DNA of 64,000 nt from BS150m-G50 sp964501185 [NCBI: uncultured Bacteroidia bacterium] (lineage in GTDB: Bacteria > CAIWAD01 > BS150m-G50). The notes beneath the pieces are model-generated. The model searched no databases. It was given only the letters and a program-made list of their open reading frames with translations, and was not told the origin of the DNA. How positions within the stretch are numbered: the first letter of the stretch is position 1; each line of letters opens with the position of its first letter. Location: NCBI GenBank assembly GCA_964501185.1, contig CAZCRT010000009.1, positions 8,397-72,396 on the forward strand, in the 5' to 3' direction. A program made the translations under genes and the position numbers. Below are positions 47,930 through 57,016 of this stretch, one piece after another.

Positions 47930-48859
47930 TTAATGCGCGTCGATTCCATGCCGCATCAGCAGCAGATGTTCGAGAAGTGGCAGCAGCTCTCCCATGTATT
48001 CATCTACCGCCTTGACACTTCCCGGCAGTGTAAAAACGATAGTGTCTCCCAGCAGCGCGGCGACACTGCGGCTGATCAGGGCGTGGATATTTTTCCCACC
48101 ATACTTCATCCGGATGGCGTCCATAATACCGGGGACCAGCCTGTCACTGAGCTCCACCACTACATCGGGAGTGATATCCCGCTGCCCGATGCCGGTTCCA
48201 CCACAGGTAAAGAGAAAGTCAACACCCTCTTTACGTGCTGAAATCAGTTTCTCCCTCAGCCTGTCTGCATCATCCGGCAGGATTTCCCTCGCTACTTCAA
48301 GGTGCCAGCGGCTGCCAGCGAACTGTTGCTCGAGATGTTCCTGCAATCTGGGGCCGCTGCGGTCACTGTAACTGCCACTGCTGGCACGGTCACTCAAAGT
48401 CAATACATCTATTCTCAACAGACGGGGTTTGAATTCGATGGAATCACCCGGTTTAGCCTCGCCTTCTTTTAAAACACGGCAGAAAATCCCCTCCTTGGGC
48501 ATAACACATTTACCCACTGCCTGAAAAATCGCACAGTTATCTCCATGACAATGCTTACCGATCTGTGTTACTTCCAGTTCAACAGTACCGATGCGAAACC
48601 TGTCCAGCGGTGCAACCTGCAGCAGATCCACACCCCGGGTAGTGATGTTTTCTGCAAACTCACCCGCCTGACATTCCCGTTCCATCTGGCGACTGAAGAG
48701 GGCAATGCTCTCTTCGGAAAGCAGGCTGACCTGGCGGTGCCAGTCACCCGCATGTGCGTCCTCCCTGACGCCGAGACTGTCAATCATGATACTTTCTACC
48801 GGTTCTTTGACTGTTCCCTTTTCAAGAGAAATGTTTACTGATGCTATTTCGCCAGGCAT
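47930..48859 (-). CDS. MOSC-MogA fusion protein
   Basis: 309 residues. The N-terminal MOSC domain (about 1-145) has DAHAGDWHRQVSLLS and the cysteine-containing HCHGDNCAIFQAVGKCVMPKEGIFCRV; MOSC domains handle sulfur for the molybdenum cofactor. The C-terminal MogA/MoaB domain (about 155-305) has VLTLSDRASSGSYSDRSGPRL and FTCGGTGIGQRDITPD, the molybdopterin-adenylylation fold. Fusions of these two domains are known in anaerobic bacteria. It is the last gene of the molybdenum operon, 18 bases after moaC. Most likely it adenylylates molybdopterin before metal insertion by MoeA. Confidence 0.9.
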   Translation of the reverse strand: MPGEIASVNISLEKGTVKEPVESIMIDSLGVREDAHAGDWHRQVSLLSEESIALFSRQMERECQAGEFAENITTRGVDLLQVAPLDRFRIGTVELEVTQIGKHCHGDNCAIFQAVGKCVMPKEGIFCRVLKEGEAKPGDSIEFKPRLLRIDVLTLSDRASSGSYSDRSGPRLQEHLEQQFAGSRWHLEVAREILPDDADRLREKLISARKEGVDFLFTCGGTGIGQRDITPDVVVELSDRLVPGIMDAIRMKYGGKNIHALISRSVAALLGDTIVFTLPGSVKAVDEYMGELLPLLEHLLLMRHGIDAH

Positions 48860-48877
48860 AGGGATCCTCTTGTAGTT

Positions 48878-49336
48878 CTATTTCTCGAGTGGAGTCTTTT
48901 TCTTTTCCACCAGCTGTACACCTTCCATCACCATTGTCTTGTCCACCGCCTTGCACATATCATATACTGTCAGGAGAGCCAGCTGTACTGCGGTCAGCGC
49001 TTCCATCTCGACACCGGTACGTGCAACACAGGTTACACTGCTGTTTACCATTACGCCATCCGTTGTCAGCTCAGCCCTTACTTCAACATGGGAGAGCGGC
49101 AGAGGGTGGCAGAGCGGGATCAGGTCACCAGTGCGCTTGGCCGCCTGAATACCTGCGAGCTCAGCCGTGGTCAGTACATTCCCCTTTTTTACCCCACCGC
49201 TTTCAATCAGAGCGATCGTCTGTGGTTGCAGGCGTATACTCCCTGTGGCCCTGGCCACGCGATGAACGATCTCCTTGGCGGTCACATCCACCATCGTCGG
49301 ACGGCCTTCACTATCGAGATGCGTCAGTTTTGTCAA
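48878..49336 (-). CDS. moaC: MoaC, cyclic pyranopterin monophosphate synthase
   Basis: 152 residues starting at TTG 49336, supported by AGGAGG five bases upstream; longer readings add sequence unlike MoaC. The family core is intact: [32 protein letters not shown] and [27 protein letters not shown], which hold the catalytic residues including the CHPLPL histidine. It converts the MoaA product to cyclic pyranopterin monophosphate. A 295-base gap carrying a mobile-looking element separates it from moaA, although both belong to one pathway. Confidence 0.93.
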   Translation of the reverse strand: MTKLTHLDSEGRPTMVDVTAKEIVHRVARATGSIRLQPQTIALIESGGVKKGNVLTTAELAGIQAAKRTGDLIPLCHPLPLSHVEVRAELTTDGVMVNSSVTCVARTGVEMEALTAVQLALLTVYDMCKAVDKTMVMEGVQLVEKKKTPLEK

Positions 49337-49357
49337 TAGATCCTCCTGGTAAAGTTG

Positions 49358-49613
49358 CACCATGAAGCGCTTTGCTTCTCGAAGGACACGAAGGAAAGCA
49401 AACAATTGTCCAAGAATAGAGATCGAAAGTTTGATCTGAATATCCGAGTACACACATGGCAAACCGAGTTTTGGATTATCTCACCTTCAAGCAGGAATTC
49501 GACCTTCCGACTTGAAACAAACACATGCCCATGTTGATGGAAAAGCGCTGGTATGCAATTGTTATTGCCTGTATCCATGATTCCTCTTCGTGCTCTTCCT
49601 GCCCTTCGTGGTA
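49358..49613. mobile_element. CACCACGAAG-family element, copy 2, between moaA and moaC
   Basis: Bounded by CACCATGAAG (49358-49367) and CTTCGTGGTA (49604-49613), imperfect inverse ends. It shares the left end CACCAYGAAGCGCT with the element at 37029 and contains further CACGAAG words near 49387. It has no coding capacity and splits the molybdenum operon. Confidence 0.5.
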
Positions 49614-49631
49614 AATATTCTGGTTTTCTAC

Positions 49632-50432
49632 TTATCCGCCAATACGCGAGAATAGATGAACTGCCCCCTCTTTGCCGGAAGCCGGTTTGGCTGTTGCCGC
49701 CCGGGTCAACGCTTCCTCTGCACCAAGTTCCCGGACACTGAATCCGATATCATTGAAGAGACAGGGATGAACGATACCATTGCTGGTCAGGCGTAACCGG
49801 TTACAGCTCTCACAATCACCACCGGAGCCCCCTTCCACAATCCAGAACTCACCCCGTTCGATATGCATGCGCCGGATAAAACGAATCTCTATACCTTCCT
49901 CTACGGCGAATTGTGCCACCTGCAGAGCTGCCGGCTCAGATGAGGATTGCTCGATAACACAATTGAGCTTCACCGGCGTCAATCCGATATCGCGAGCCAC
50001 CCGAATACCGGCGATCGCCTGCCCCAGGTCTCCGCCCCGGGTCAGACGTTTGTATTCAGCAGGATCCACCGTGTCGAGACTGATGTTGACACGATTCAAA
50101 CCTGCGGATTTAAGATCGTCAGCGTATTGTGGGAGCAGGGTACCATTGGTGGTCATGCTGAGATCTGCTATCCCGGGAATATCAGCAAGCAGCATTACCA
50201 GTTGCAACAGGTTACGCCGTAACAACGGCTCTCCACCGGTCAGCCGGATTTTATCGACACCCATTGCAGCAGCAACCCGGGCTACCTCTGCTATTTCCTC
50301 CAGCGAGAGAATCTCCCGTGCCGGCAACAGGTCAACATGGCCTTCCGGACGGCAGTAGTGACAATTCAGATTACAGCGGTCGGTCACCGAAATCCTGAGA
50401 TAGTTAAGCTGGCGATCATAGGAGTCGTACAT
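49632..50432 (-). CDS. moaA: MoaA, radical SAM GTP 3',8-cyclase, internally shortened
   Basis: 266 residues against the usual 320-330. The radical SAM cluster motif CNLNCHYC is at residues 20-27, and LTGGEPLL follows. The second cluster motif CESCNRLRLTSNGIVHPC is present, and the chain ends in the conserved GG. The gap between RFI and the second cluster is about 20 residues where E. coli MoaA has about 65, so roughly 45 residues are missing without loss of frame. The reaction is conversion of GTP to 3',8-cyclo-7,8-dihydro-GTP. The start overlaps moeA by 17 bases, with GAGAGGG upstream. Activity of the shortened form is uncertain. Confidence 0.87.
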   Translation of the reverse strand: MYDSYDRQLNYLRISVTDRCNLNCHYCRPEGHVDLLPAREILSLEEIAEVARVAAAMGVDKIRLTGGEPLLRRNLLQLVMLLADIPGIADLSMTTNGTLLPQYADDLKSAGLNRVNISLDTVDPAEYKRLTRGGDLGQAIAGIRVARDIGLTPVKLNCVIEQSSSEPAALQVAQFAVEEGIEIRFIRRMHIERGEFWIVEGGSGGDCESCNRLRLTSNGIVHPCLFNDIGFSVRELGAEEALTRAATAKPASGKEGAVHLFSRIGG

Positions 50433-51591
50433 TTACCCTCTCTCCCTCTGGAATCTGACCCACTTCTGCCGGGATAACAATGTAGCCATCAGCTGTTGCC
50501 AGGGCGTGATAATGCCCCGATCCATGATAGGGAATGGTTTCCACTTCACCGGATGAACTGATTGATACCGGCAGCCAGGCTTCGCGTCGTGTGTTGCGAC
50601 GCTTGAACTCCGCTGCCAGAGGAAGCGGGAATATCTGTTCATGGTAATCGTGACCCATCATCTGGAAGAGGAATGGTCTGACAAGTTTCTCAAAGACCAT
50701 GAACACCGCTACCGGATTACCCGGCAGTCCGAAACAGATAATATCATCTGCGACACCAAGCGTAGTCGGTTTGCCCGGCTTGATTCGTATCTCTTCGAAA
50801 AGCAGCTTCAATCCACAATCACGGAACACCTGTGGCACATGGTCGAAGTCACCCATGGAAACACCACCTGTAAACAGAACCAGATCACACTCTTCCCGTG
50901 CTTTCTGCAGAGTGGCTGTCAGCGCTTCCCGGCTGTCTGTTACGACTCCATAACTGTGAGGGATTACATTAATCGCTTCCAGAAGAGCAACGAGTTGACT
51001 GCTGTTACTGTTGCGGATCTGTGCCGGCCCAGGCAGCTCTGATGGCTTCACCAGTTCGTCACCGGTTGCGATAACTCCCACCAGCGGGCGCCTGGCAACC
51101 TTGAGCTCCACCTGGCCACAGGAGGCCAGTATTCCGGTGTGACGTCGATCCAGCCGGGTGCCTGCAGGTAACAGGATGTCTCCCCTGTGTAGGTCCTCCC
51201 CCATGCTGGCAATATTGCTCCGGGCAGGGATGTCGATACAACGTATCACGTCTGTTTGAACCGTCTCGCTGTTTTCAAACGGTACCACCACATCGGCTCC
51301 AGCAGGGACGGGAGCCCCGGTCATAATACGAGTGCACTCACCGGCACTGATGGAGTGGGTGGGCATTTCACCGGCAGCAACCGTTGCAGTCACCTTCAGC
51401 TCCTGCTCCAGGTCATCCCGGCGACAGGCAAATCCGTCCATGGCAGAGCGGTTGAAAGGGGGAAGGTCCCTGTCTGCCAGTACAACTTCATAGAGAATGC
51501 GCCCGGTACTGTCCTCGAATTTTACCAGCTCAGCTTCAGTGCGTCGCTCTATCGCCATTACCTGTTGAAAGGCGTCTGAAAATGGAATCAT
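50416..51591 (-). CDS. moeA: MoeA molybdopterin molybdenumtransferase
   Basis: 391 residues with the MoeA domain order. N-terminal region with DLPPFNRSAMDGFACR; central IMTGAPVPAGADVVVPFE; MogA-like subdomain with GVIATGDELVKP, RNSNSSQLVALL and LVLFTGGVSMGDFDHV; and a C-terminal beta domain after CFGLPGNPVAVFMVFEKLVRP. It inserts molybdate (or tungstate) into adenylylated molybdopterin made by MogA. It overlaps the MobB-like gene by four bases and moaA by 17. Confidence 0.94.
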   Translation of the reverse strand: MIPFSDAFQQVMAIERRTEAELVKFEDSTGRILYEVVLADRDLPPFNRSAMDGFACRRDDLEQELKVTATVAAGEMPTHSISAGECTRIMTGAPVPAGADVVVPFENSETVQTDVIRCIDIPARSNIASMGEDLHRGDILLPAGTRLDRRHTGILASCGQVELKVARRPLVGVIATGDELVKPSELPGPAQIRNSNSSQLVALLEAINVIPHSYGVVTDSREALTATLQKAREECDLVLFTGGVSMGDFDHVPQVFRDCGLKLLFEEIRIKPGKPTTLGVADDIICFGLPGNPVAVFMVFEKLVRPFLFQMMGHDYHEQIFPLPLAAEFKRRNTRREAWLPVSISSSGEVETIPYHGSGHYHALATADGYIVIPAEVGQIPEGERVNVRLL

Positions 51592-52265
51592 ATCTGTCCT
51601 GTATAATTGATCACGTGCATATCTGTTTCATTGCAGACAGTGGAAAACCCCCAGCTGCTTTCCGTATATGATATCCGCCTCCAGTCAGGCTGGAAACGTC
51701 TCCCGTCAAAACTGACAGTGTGGTCAACCCGTGACAGCGCTTCTCTGGCAGTCTCCTTCGTTGGCAAACCGTCAGCACGTTTCAGCATCAGAAAAGCTCC
51801 AGGCCTGACCACGCGACTCAGACTGTTGGACTCGCAGACTACGGGCTGACCTGCAGGCAGCATGGCCATCAGCGCCAGTAATCCCTCCGCCATATGTTCA
51901 TGCAGTACCTGCAGCCAGAACACCTGACTACAGCCGGCAGCCAGCAGGCGGGAGGTATCCTTTGCCGTATTATTATGCATCTCCTCTGTGATACAATAGT
52001 GGCCGGTCAGTGAGCTGCAGACACCGCAGCCCTCACCACCCCGGGGGCACTTGCCGTTGCTCTCGCGAATAGCGGTGACCTTGACACCGTATACTTTTCT
52101 GGCTGAGGAGAGTCTGGAAATCACCCCACAGGCGAAGGTGGTTTTTCCGGCATCGCGGTTAGCTGCTCCGATCAACAGCATGTTGGGTAAATGTATCACA
52201 TCACTCCTGAGCCTGTCGGTAACAGGCGAGTCAGTATATCGGGTAGTTTCTATCGGTTTTCCCAT
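51588..52265 (-). CDS. MobB-like P-loop NTPase
   Basis: About 225 residues from ATG 52265, six bases after GGAG. An ATG three bases upstream is also possible, and the longer reading would overlap wtpC. The P-loop is GAANRDAGKTT, followed by CPRGGEGCGVC with four cysteines, which may bind metal, and VVCESNSLSRVVRPGAFLML. This resembles MobB-type GTPases that assist attachment of GMP to molybdopterin, but it is diverged and I do not give a symbol. Position between wtpC and moeA supports a cofactor role. Confidence 0.7.
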   Translation of the reverse strand: MGKPIETTRYTDSPVTDRLRSDVIHLPNMLLIGAANRDAGKTTFACGVISRLSSARKVYGVKVTAIRESNGKCPRGGEGCGVCSSLTGHYCITEEMHNNTAKDTSRLLAAGCSQVFWLQVLHEHMAEGLLALMAMLPAGQPVVCESNSLSRVVRPGAFLMLKRADGLPTKETAREALSRVDHTVSFDGRRFQPDWRRISYTESSWGFSTVCNETDMHVINYTGQI

Positions 52266-52278
52266 CATATGCTCCAAG

Positions 52279-53334
52279 TCAGTCTCCCAGAAATCTACCG
52301 GCGCCAGCTTTAAAGCTGATCCAGACGCTGCCACCGGTTGTTAGTTTCAGTTTATCCATTGAAGCGCGTGTCACTCTGGCAAAAACCGGTACGCCGATAT
52401 TGACCTCAACCTCCACCCCTGATTGTACCGGTTCCAGATCGGTGATCTGTCCGCTGAAACAGTTGCGCGCGCTGGTAGCGGGTTGCTCAATGGAAAGCAA
52501 CACCTCGTCACTCCCCAGCAGAAAGTGACCCTCACCGCTGTTACCGTCAGCCAGCAGGGTAAACTCGACCGGACCGGTCCTGAAAAGGGCAGTGTCATTG
52601 TTGGTAGCCTGCAGCTCTCCCTGGTAAATATTCCGCAGCCCGGTAAAGCGGGCGACAAACTCTGAGCGGGGATGGGTGAACACCTCTTCCGGTGTACCTG
52701 TCTGTACAATCGTACCTTTTTCCATAATTGCAATCCGTTCGGCCAGCGAAACCGCATCCTCCCAGGAATGTGTTACATGCAGAATAGTTGTGCCACGCCG
52801 GTGCAGACGCCGCAGCAGTGCGCGCAATCTGGTACGGGCGGCGGGGTCCAGCGACGAAAGCGGCTCATCAAGCAGCAGGAAGTCCGGACGACGGACCAGG
52901 ACCCGGGCCAGCGCTACCCTCTGTGTTTCACCACCGGAAAGGGTAAGCGGTGATCGCTCCAACAGCTCCTCCACACCGGTCAGTTCCGCTGCTTCAGCAA
53001 GTCTTCGTTCCCGCTCCTGTGCGCTGATCTTCCTCTGTCGCAATCCCCAGAGGATATTACGCCTTACACTAAGATGCGGGAAGAGCGCACAGTCCTGGTA
53101 GATGATACCAAAGGGGCGTTGCTGGATCGGCAGGGAGGTGATGTCCATATCGTCCAGCCGGATTGCCCCCATCTGTGCAGAGGTAAAACCGGCCAGGGTT
53201 TCCAGCAGCACGGTCTTGCCTACACCAGATTCTCCCAGCAGAACGAAGTACTCTCCCTTACGGATATCGCAGTTGACATCATGCAGTGAGCAGTTGCCCA
53301 GTGTGATAGCCAGGTTCTGAATACTAAGTGACAT
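52279..53334 (-). CDS. wtpC: WtpC/ModC molybdate-tungstate ABC ATPase
   Basis: 351 residues. Walker A GESGVGKT, signature LSGGETQRVALAR, Walker B FLLLDEPLSSLD and the H-loop VTHSWED. A C-terminal TOBE domain (about 290-345) may bind the oxyanion. It overlaps wtpB by 11 bases. It powers import of molybdate or tungstate for the formate dehydrogenase of this operon. Confidence 0.9.
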   Translation of the reverse strand: MSLSIQNLAITLGNCSLHDVNCDIRKGEYFVLLGESGVGKTVLLETLAGFTSAQMGAIRLDDMDITSLPIQQRPFGIIYQDCALFPHLSVRRNILWGLRQRKISAQERERRLAEAAELTGVEELLERSPLTLSGGETQRVALARVLVRRPDFLLLDEPLSSLDPAARTRLRALLRRLHRRGTTILHVTHSWEDAVSLAERIAIMEKGTIVQTGTPEEVFTHPRSEFVARFTGLRNIYQGELQATNNDTALFRTGPVEFTLLADGNSGEGHFLLGSDEVLLSIEQPATSARNCFSGQITDLEPVQSGVEVEVNIGVPVFARVTRASMDKLKLTTGGSVWISFKAGAGRFLGD

Positions 53335-54118
53335 CTTTGTCCCCCGCCACCAGCCGCATCAGCCCGAAGAGGGCGAAACTGACCAGCAGAAAAACTGCAG
53401 TAACCGGCAGGGCGTATTTGAGGCCGAAAGTACCGAGTCGTTCATACATCATCACCGGCGTAACCATCGGATGGTAGGCGATAATGATCACAGCACCGAA
53501 CTCACTCATGCCACGCGCCCACATCAATATCATCCCGGAGAGAATTGAACGGCGTGCCAGCGGCAGCGTGATAGTGAGAAATACCCGCCAGGGTGATGCC
53601 CCCAGGCTGAGCGCAACTTTCTCCAGCCTTTCCGGGACTGCCTTAAAGCCATCGTGAGCCGCATGTATTAAAAACGGAATACTGACAAAGGCCATAGCAG
53701 CCATGATGCCGGCAGGTGCGCCGGTCAACTGCAGGCCGATTTTCTCCGCCATACCGCCCAGCAACCCCTCGCGTGAAAGAACTACCAGCAGGGCAATACC
53801 GGCTGCGGAATGGGGAATGATAACCGGCAGATCAATCACACCCCGCACCAGGCGGCCCAGAGGAAAACGGTGCCGGGCCAGCAGCCAGGCAAAAGGAACA
53901 GCGGGAATCGCAAAGAGCAGAGTTGCCCCCAGCGAAGTCCAGAGTGTCAGCCAGATACTGCTTTGAACTGCGCTTTCCTGTGCAGTCTCCAGAATGACTG
54001 CAGGGGAACTGCGCAGAAAGACCGCCAGCAGTGGTGCCACAATGAAGAGCAGCACCACCCCGCCCAGCAGGGTGAAGAGCAGCTGTAACCTGTCCGGTTT
54101 GCGTGCAGAGGAAATCAA
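53324..54118 (-). CDS. wtpB: WtpB/ModB molybdate-tungstate ABC permease
   Basis: 264 residues with five to six membrane segments. The binding-protein-dependent permease EAA motif is visible as KVALSLGASPWRVFLTITLPLA. The GMSEFGAVIIIAYHPM stretch is typical of molybdate/tungstate permeases. It overlaps wtpA by four bases. Confidence 0.92.
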   Translation of the reverse strand: MISSARKPDRLQLLFTLLGGVVLLFIVAPLLAVFLRSSPAVILETAQESAVQSSIWLTLWTSLGATLLFAIPAVPFAWLLARHRFPLGRLVRGVIDLPVIIPHSAAGIALLVVLSREGLLGGMAEKIGLQLTGAPAGIMAAMAFVSIPFLIHAAHDGFKAVPERLEKVALSLGASPWRVFLTITLPLARRSILSGMILMWARGMSEFGAVIIIAYHPMVTPVMMYERLGTFGLKYALPVTAVFLLVSFALFGLMRLVAGDKDVT

Positions 54119-55128
54119 TTGACCTCCCCGGATGGCAGGGCAAACTTCTGCAGTGCTGTCGGGATATTACCCCAGGTTGCTGTCGGTGACGGCACCATTC
54201 CCGGTTGCCCCTGCTCGGCAAGAATCCGCATACCCTTATCCTCAGCCAGCAGGAACTGCATGAAGGCCAGTGCCAGTTCCGGATGTGGCGGGTCAGCCGG
54301 GATTGTTACACCGTAAAGCATCGGCTCACCAAGCTTGGTGATAGTAGTTCCGGGAGATTTCCCGGCAATCTCCAGTGTCGCTGTTCGATAGAAGTCAGCC
54401 AGCAACGGTTGCCCGAGATTGATTTCCGGTGGCAGCGGGAGAATCTTCAGGTGGTGCTGGAAGGCAACTGAGCGGTAGATAAAGAGGTAGTCGATATGTC
54501 CCACCTCCAGCAGCGCCAGCAGATCGGTTTCACGCGGCCGGATCGCTTCCCTGTCTTTGGCCAGCAGGGTAGCTGTTAAACCAGGTTGCCGGTAGTGCAT
54601 CTCTGCCAGCTTTATTGTCAGCACCGAGCGATAGCCGCAGGGATCAGCATCAGGATCGGAACGGCCGTAGGTGATATCGTCTCTCTGCAACATGTGATAC
54701 CAGTTGTCACCGTTGATTTCATCACTCTTGCGCGAGCTTTCGTGATACGCCAGCACCAGTTCATTGGTAGCCAGCGGAATATTCCATCCGGCAAATTCCG
54801 GAATCAGCAGCTGGTCGATAACTGTGTAGTCTGCCGATGCGAAAACATCGCAAGGTCTGCCCAGTTCACTTATCTTGCGTGCACAGGTGCGACTGCCGGC
54901 AGCTTCAAGCAGTACCGTCACATCAGGATGCACTTCCTCAAAGGCAGCGGCGATCAACTGGAAAGGAACACCGAGACTGCCGGCGTGAAAGATTACGAGC
55001 TCCCCCTGCAGCGGTTCAGCAGCCTCGACGGTAAGACAACTGATGAACAACATCAGCGGAAAGAGCGGGAACCTCCCGGCACCGTTCGGTTTAAACTCAG
55101 CGGAAGGAATTTTCATCAAAGCACTCAT
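54115..55128 (-). CDS. wtpA: WtpA tungstate/molybdate-binding protein
   Basis: 337 residues. The start at 55128 has GAGG six bases upstream; a second ATG lies at 55116. The signal-like segment ends near EAAEP (about 38). The mature protein has the WtpA hallmarks: IFHAGSLGVPF, EAAGSRTCARKISELGRPCDVFASADYTVID and GRSDPDADPCGYRSV. This archaeal-type family binds tungstate and molybdate with very high affinity in octahedral coordination, unlike tetrahedral ModA. This favours tungsten as a possible metal for the formate dehydrogenase. The gene overlaps the ModE-like gene by 32 bases. Confidence 0.92.
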   Translation of the reverse strand: MSALMKIPSAEFKPNGAGRFPLFPLMLFISCLTVEAAEPLQGELVIFHAGSLGVPFQLIAAAFEEVHPDVTVLLEAAGSRTCARKISELGRPCDVFASADYTVIDQLLIPEFAGWNIPLATNELVLAYHESSRKSDEINGDNWYHMLQRDDITYGRSDPDADPCGYRSVLTIKLAEMHYRQPGLTATLLAKDREAIRPRETDLLALLEVGHIDYLFIYRSVAFQHHLKILPLPPEINLGQPLLADFYRTATLEIAGKSPGTTITKLGEPMLYGVTIPADPPHPELALAFMQFLLAEDKGMRILAEQGQPGMVPSPTATWGNIPTALQKFALPSGEVN

Positions 55129-55471
55129 CGAAAACCTCTATTACAGCCTTCTCCACACCCCGGCGGAAATTTCCATAGTTCCGCAACCACCGTTCCCCCA
55201 GAGCAGTGAGTTGCATCTCACCACCGGACCTGCCGCCACGATGCCGCTCAACCAGTTGACAACCGAGGCTTGCTTCAGCTTTGCGCAGGTCACCCCACGC
55301 TTTGCGATAGCTGATCTCCATTGCCTGTGCAGCTCCCTGGAGAGACCCCTCGCGACCGATCGCCATCAGCAGGCGCCATTTCCCATCCCCGAAAGCTCCC
55401 TCTGTGTCGTCCCGGGAAATCCACAGTTTACAACGGGGGCACAGCCCGGATTCACCTTTCCTGGCAGCCAT
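55097..55471 (-). CDS. ModE-like winged-helix regulator, DNA-binding domain only
   Basis: 124 residues. The LysR-type helix-turn-helix of ModE is clear: GREGSLQGAAQAMEISYRKAWGDLRKAE followed by LVERHRGGRSGGEMQLTALG. The C-terminal molybdate-binding Mop domains are absent. The N-terminus has LCPRCKLWISRDD, a CxxC pair that could bind a metal. It probably represses or activates the operon in response to metal, though how it senses molybdate without a Mop domain is unclear. It overlaps wtpA and starts one base after the stop of the upstream small gene. Confidence 0.85.
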   Translation of the reverse strand: MAARKGESGLCPRCKLWISRDDTEGAFGDGKWRLLMAIGREGSLQGAAQAMEISYRKAWGDLRKAEASLGCQLVERHRGGRSGGEMQLTALGERWLRNYGNFRRGVEKAVIEVFDECFDENSFR

Positions 55472-55472
55472 G

Positions 55473-55670
55473 CTATTTAAAACAGCCCAGGCGGCAGGCA
55501 GCGATACGGATATCGTGACGGTTGCAGATTCCGGCTATTACCATCGGATCGATCCCGAGTTCATCAGCCATTTTAATGGCATCGTCGCAGTTGAATCTGG
55601 ATTTATCACCTTCCTGGTAGCATTTGTCCTTGATCAGTTCCAGCAGTTGTTCGTCAGTTCTGTCAGTCAT
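55473..55670 (-). CDS. Small cysteine-containing protein of the formate dehydrogenase operon
   Basis: 65 residues starting at ATG 55670, six bases after AAGGAG. It is helical and holds four to five cysteines (KCYQEG, FNCDDA, GICNRHDIR, ACRLGCF). The middle reads DDAIKMADELGIDPMVIAGICN, resembling a short DNA-binding helix pair. It is located between the NrfD-type subunit and the ModE-like gene. I do not recognise the family. Similar small proteins next to formate dehydrogenase genes occur in other anaerobes, so a role in metal handling or regulation is possible. Confidence 0.7.
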   Translation of the reverse strand: MTDRTDEQLLELIKDKCYQEGDKSRFNCDDAIKMADELGIDPMVIAGICNRHDIRIAACRLGCFK

Positions 55671-55765
55671 TAATTCTCCTTCCAGGTTGTTGAATACGAT
55701 ATGTTTAGTGTGACATAACGCGATGAAAAAGGGAGTCGCCGTAGCGACCCCCATGTTGGTAACAG

Positions 55766-57016
55766 TTAGTGTTCGTGAATCGGGAAAAACTTCCCGGCCC
55801 AGCGCATAGCCAGAATACCGATTGAGAAAATACCCAGTGTGATGAAAACCTCAGACCAGGCGGGGATATACATCGCCCATTCATCAACCTTCACACCGAC
55901 CATCGATACATTGACTCTATTCCAGATCAGGCCGATCACCACCAGCCAGGAAGCAAACAGCAGCGTTCCCGGTTTCTCGCGGGCGCCCTTACCAAACAGA
56001 ATAAACAGCGGTAAAAGCACACCGATGATGATCTCGAGCAGCCAGGAGATCGAAGTGCCATCGAAAGCGAAAGCGTCTCCGAAAGCTCCACGTACACCCA
56101 GGTCTACCAGCTTAACTACCAGATAGATGATCAGCAGCCAGGGCAGCCCTTTGGTGAAGGTGCTGAGCAGGCTGAAGTGATTGTCATGCCCATCAGCTTT
56201 TGCAGTCGACATCGTTTCCACGACAATCATCGCCGGTGCAACCATCACTGCTGACAGGAAGAACAGGATCGGGATGATGGGTGTAAACCAGAGCACATGC
56301 AATTTGTCGGGAGCCAGCAGGAAGATACTTCCCAGCGAGGATTGATGCATGGTTGAGAATATGATACCGGCCATGATCAGCAGGATTGGCATCTGCTTGT
56401 CACGCGGCATCGCTCCTGCACGCATCATAACCTCCCAGAAGAGTAACACCACAAAGATGATGATCGTCCAGGTCATCGAATCACTCATGGCGAATGTGAA
56501 CAGGGTCAGGATAGCGATGATGAAGAACGGAACCAGAGCGTGCCACAGTTTGTGCAGCGCGTTCCATTTGAACTTCTCGAAAACTGGTGGGAGAAACTCC
56601 AGGAACAATACGGTGGTATACATCATCACGCACCAGGCCACCTCAAACATCGGAGAGAGATGGTTCCAATGGAAGATCGCCTGATAGAGGTTCCAGGGGC
56701 GACCCAGGTCAACCATCAATCCGAAGATGAACAGCAGATAGCCAAGGAAAGCTGTCAGGATGGCGGGACGGGTCAGGGCGTGGTATTTTGCTCCACCGAA
56801 GAGGTGCACGACTCCCGCCAGCACGAAGCCACCGGCAGCCAGCGCAATTCCGGCCAGAATGTCGATACCGATCCAGAGTCCCCAGGGATAACCATCTGAA
56901 AGATTGGTTACCGCACCGAGTCCGGCGACAAAACGCCAGACCATCAGGCCGAGTCCAAAGAGAGCCAACAGCCAGAGTACTACCGTTCCTATTCCGGTTT
57001 TCTTTCCGGTTGTCAT
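55766..57016 (-). CDS. NrfD/PsrC-like membrane subunit of formate dehydrogenase
   Basis: 416 residues with about ten transmembrane segments and no heme-ligand pattern of the cytochrome b556 subunit FdnI. NLSDGYPWGLWIGIDILAGIALAAGGF and DLGRPWNLYQAIFHWNHLSPMFEVAW are typical of the NrfD/PsrC quinone-interacting family (HybB-like). It should anchor FdhAB to the periplasmic face and pass electrons to the quinone pool. It overlaps fdhB by four bases. In this organism it replaces FdnI. Confidence 0.9.
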   Translation of the reverse strand: MTTGKKTGIGTVVLWLLALFGLGLMVWRFVAGLGAVTNLSDGYPWGLWIGIDILAGIALAAGGFVLAGVVHLFGGAKYHALTRPAILTAFLGYLLFIFGLMVDLGRPWNLYQAIFHWNHLSPMFEVAWCVMMYTTVLFLEFLPPVFEKFKWNALHKLWHALVPFFIIAILTLFTFAMSDSMTWTIIIFVVLLFWEVMMRAGAMPRDKQMPILLIMAGIIFSTMHQSSLGSIFLLAPDKLHVLWFTPIIPILFFLSAVMVAPAMIVVETMSTAKADGHDNHFSLLSTFTKGLPWLLIIYLVVKLVDLGVRGAFGDAFAFDGTSISWLLEIIIGVLLPLFILFGKGAREKPGTLLFASWLVVIGLIWNRVNVSMVGVKVDEWAMYIPAWSEVFITLGIFSIGILAMRWAGKFFPIHEH

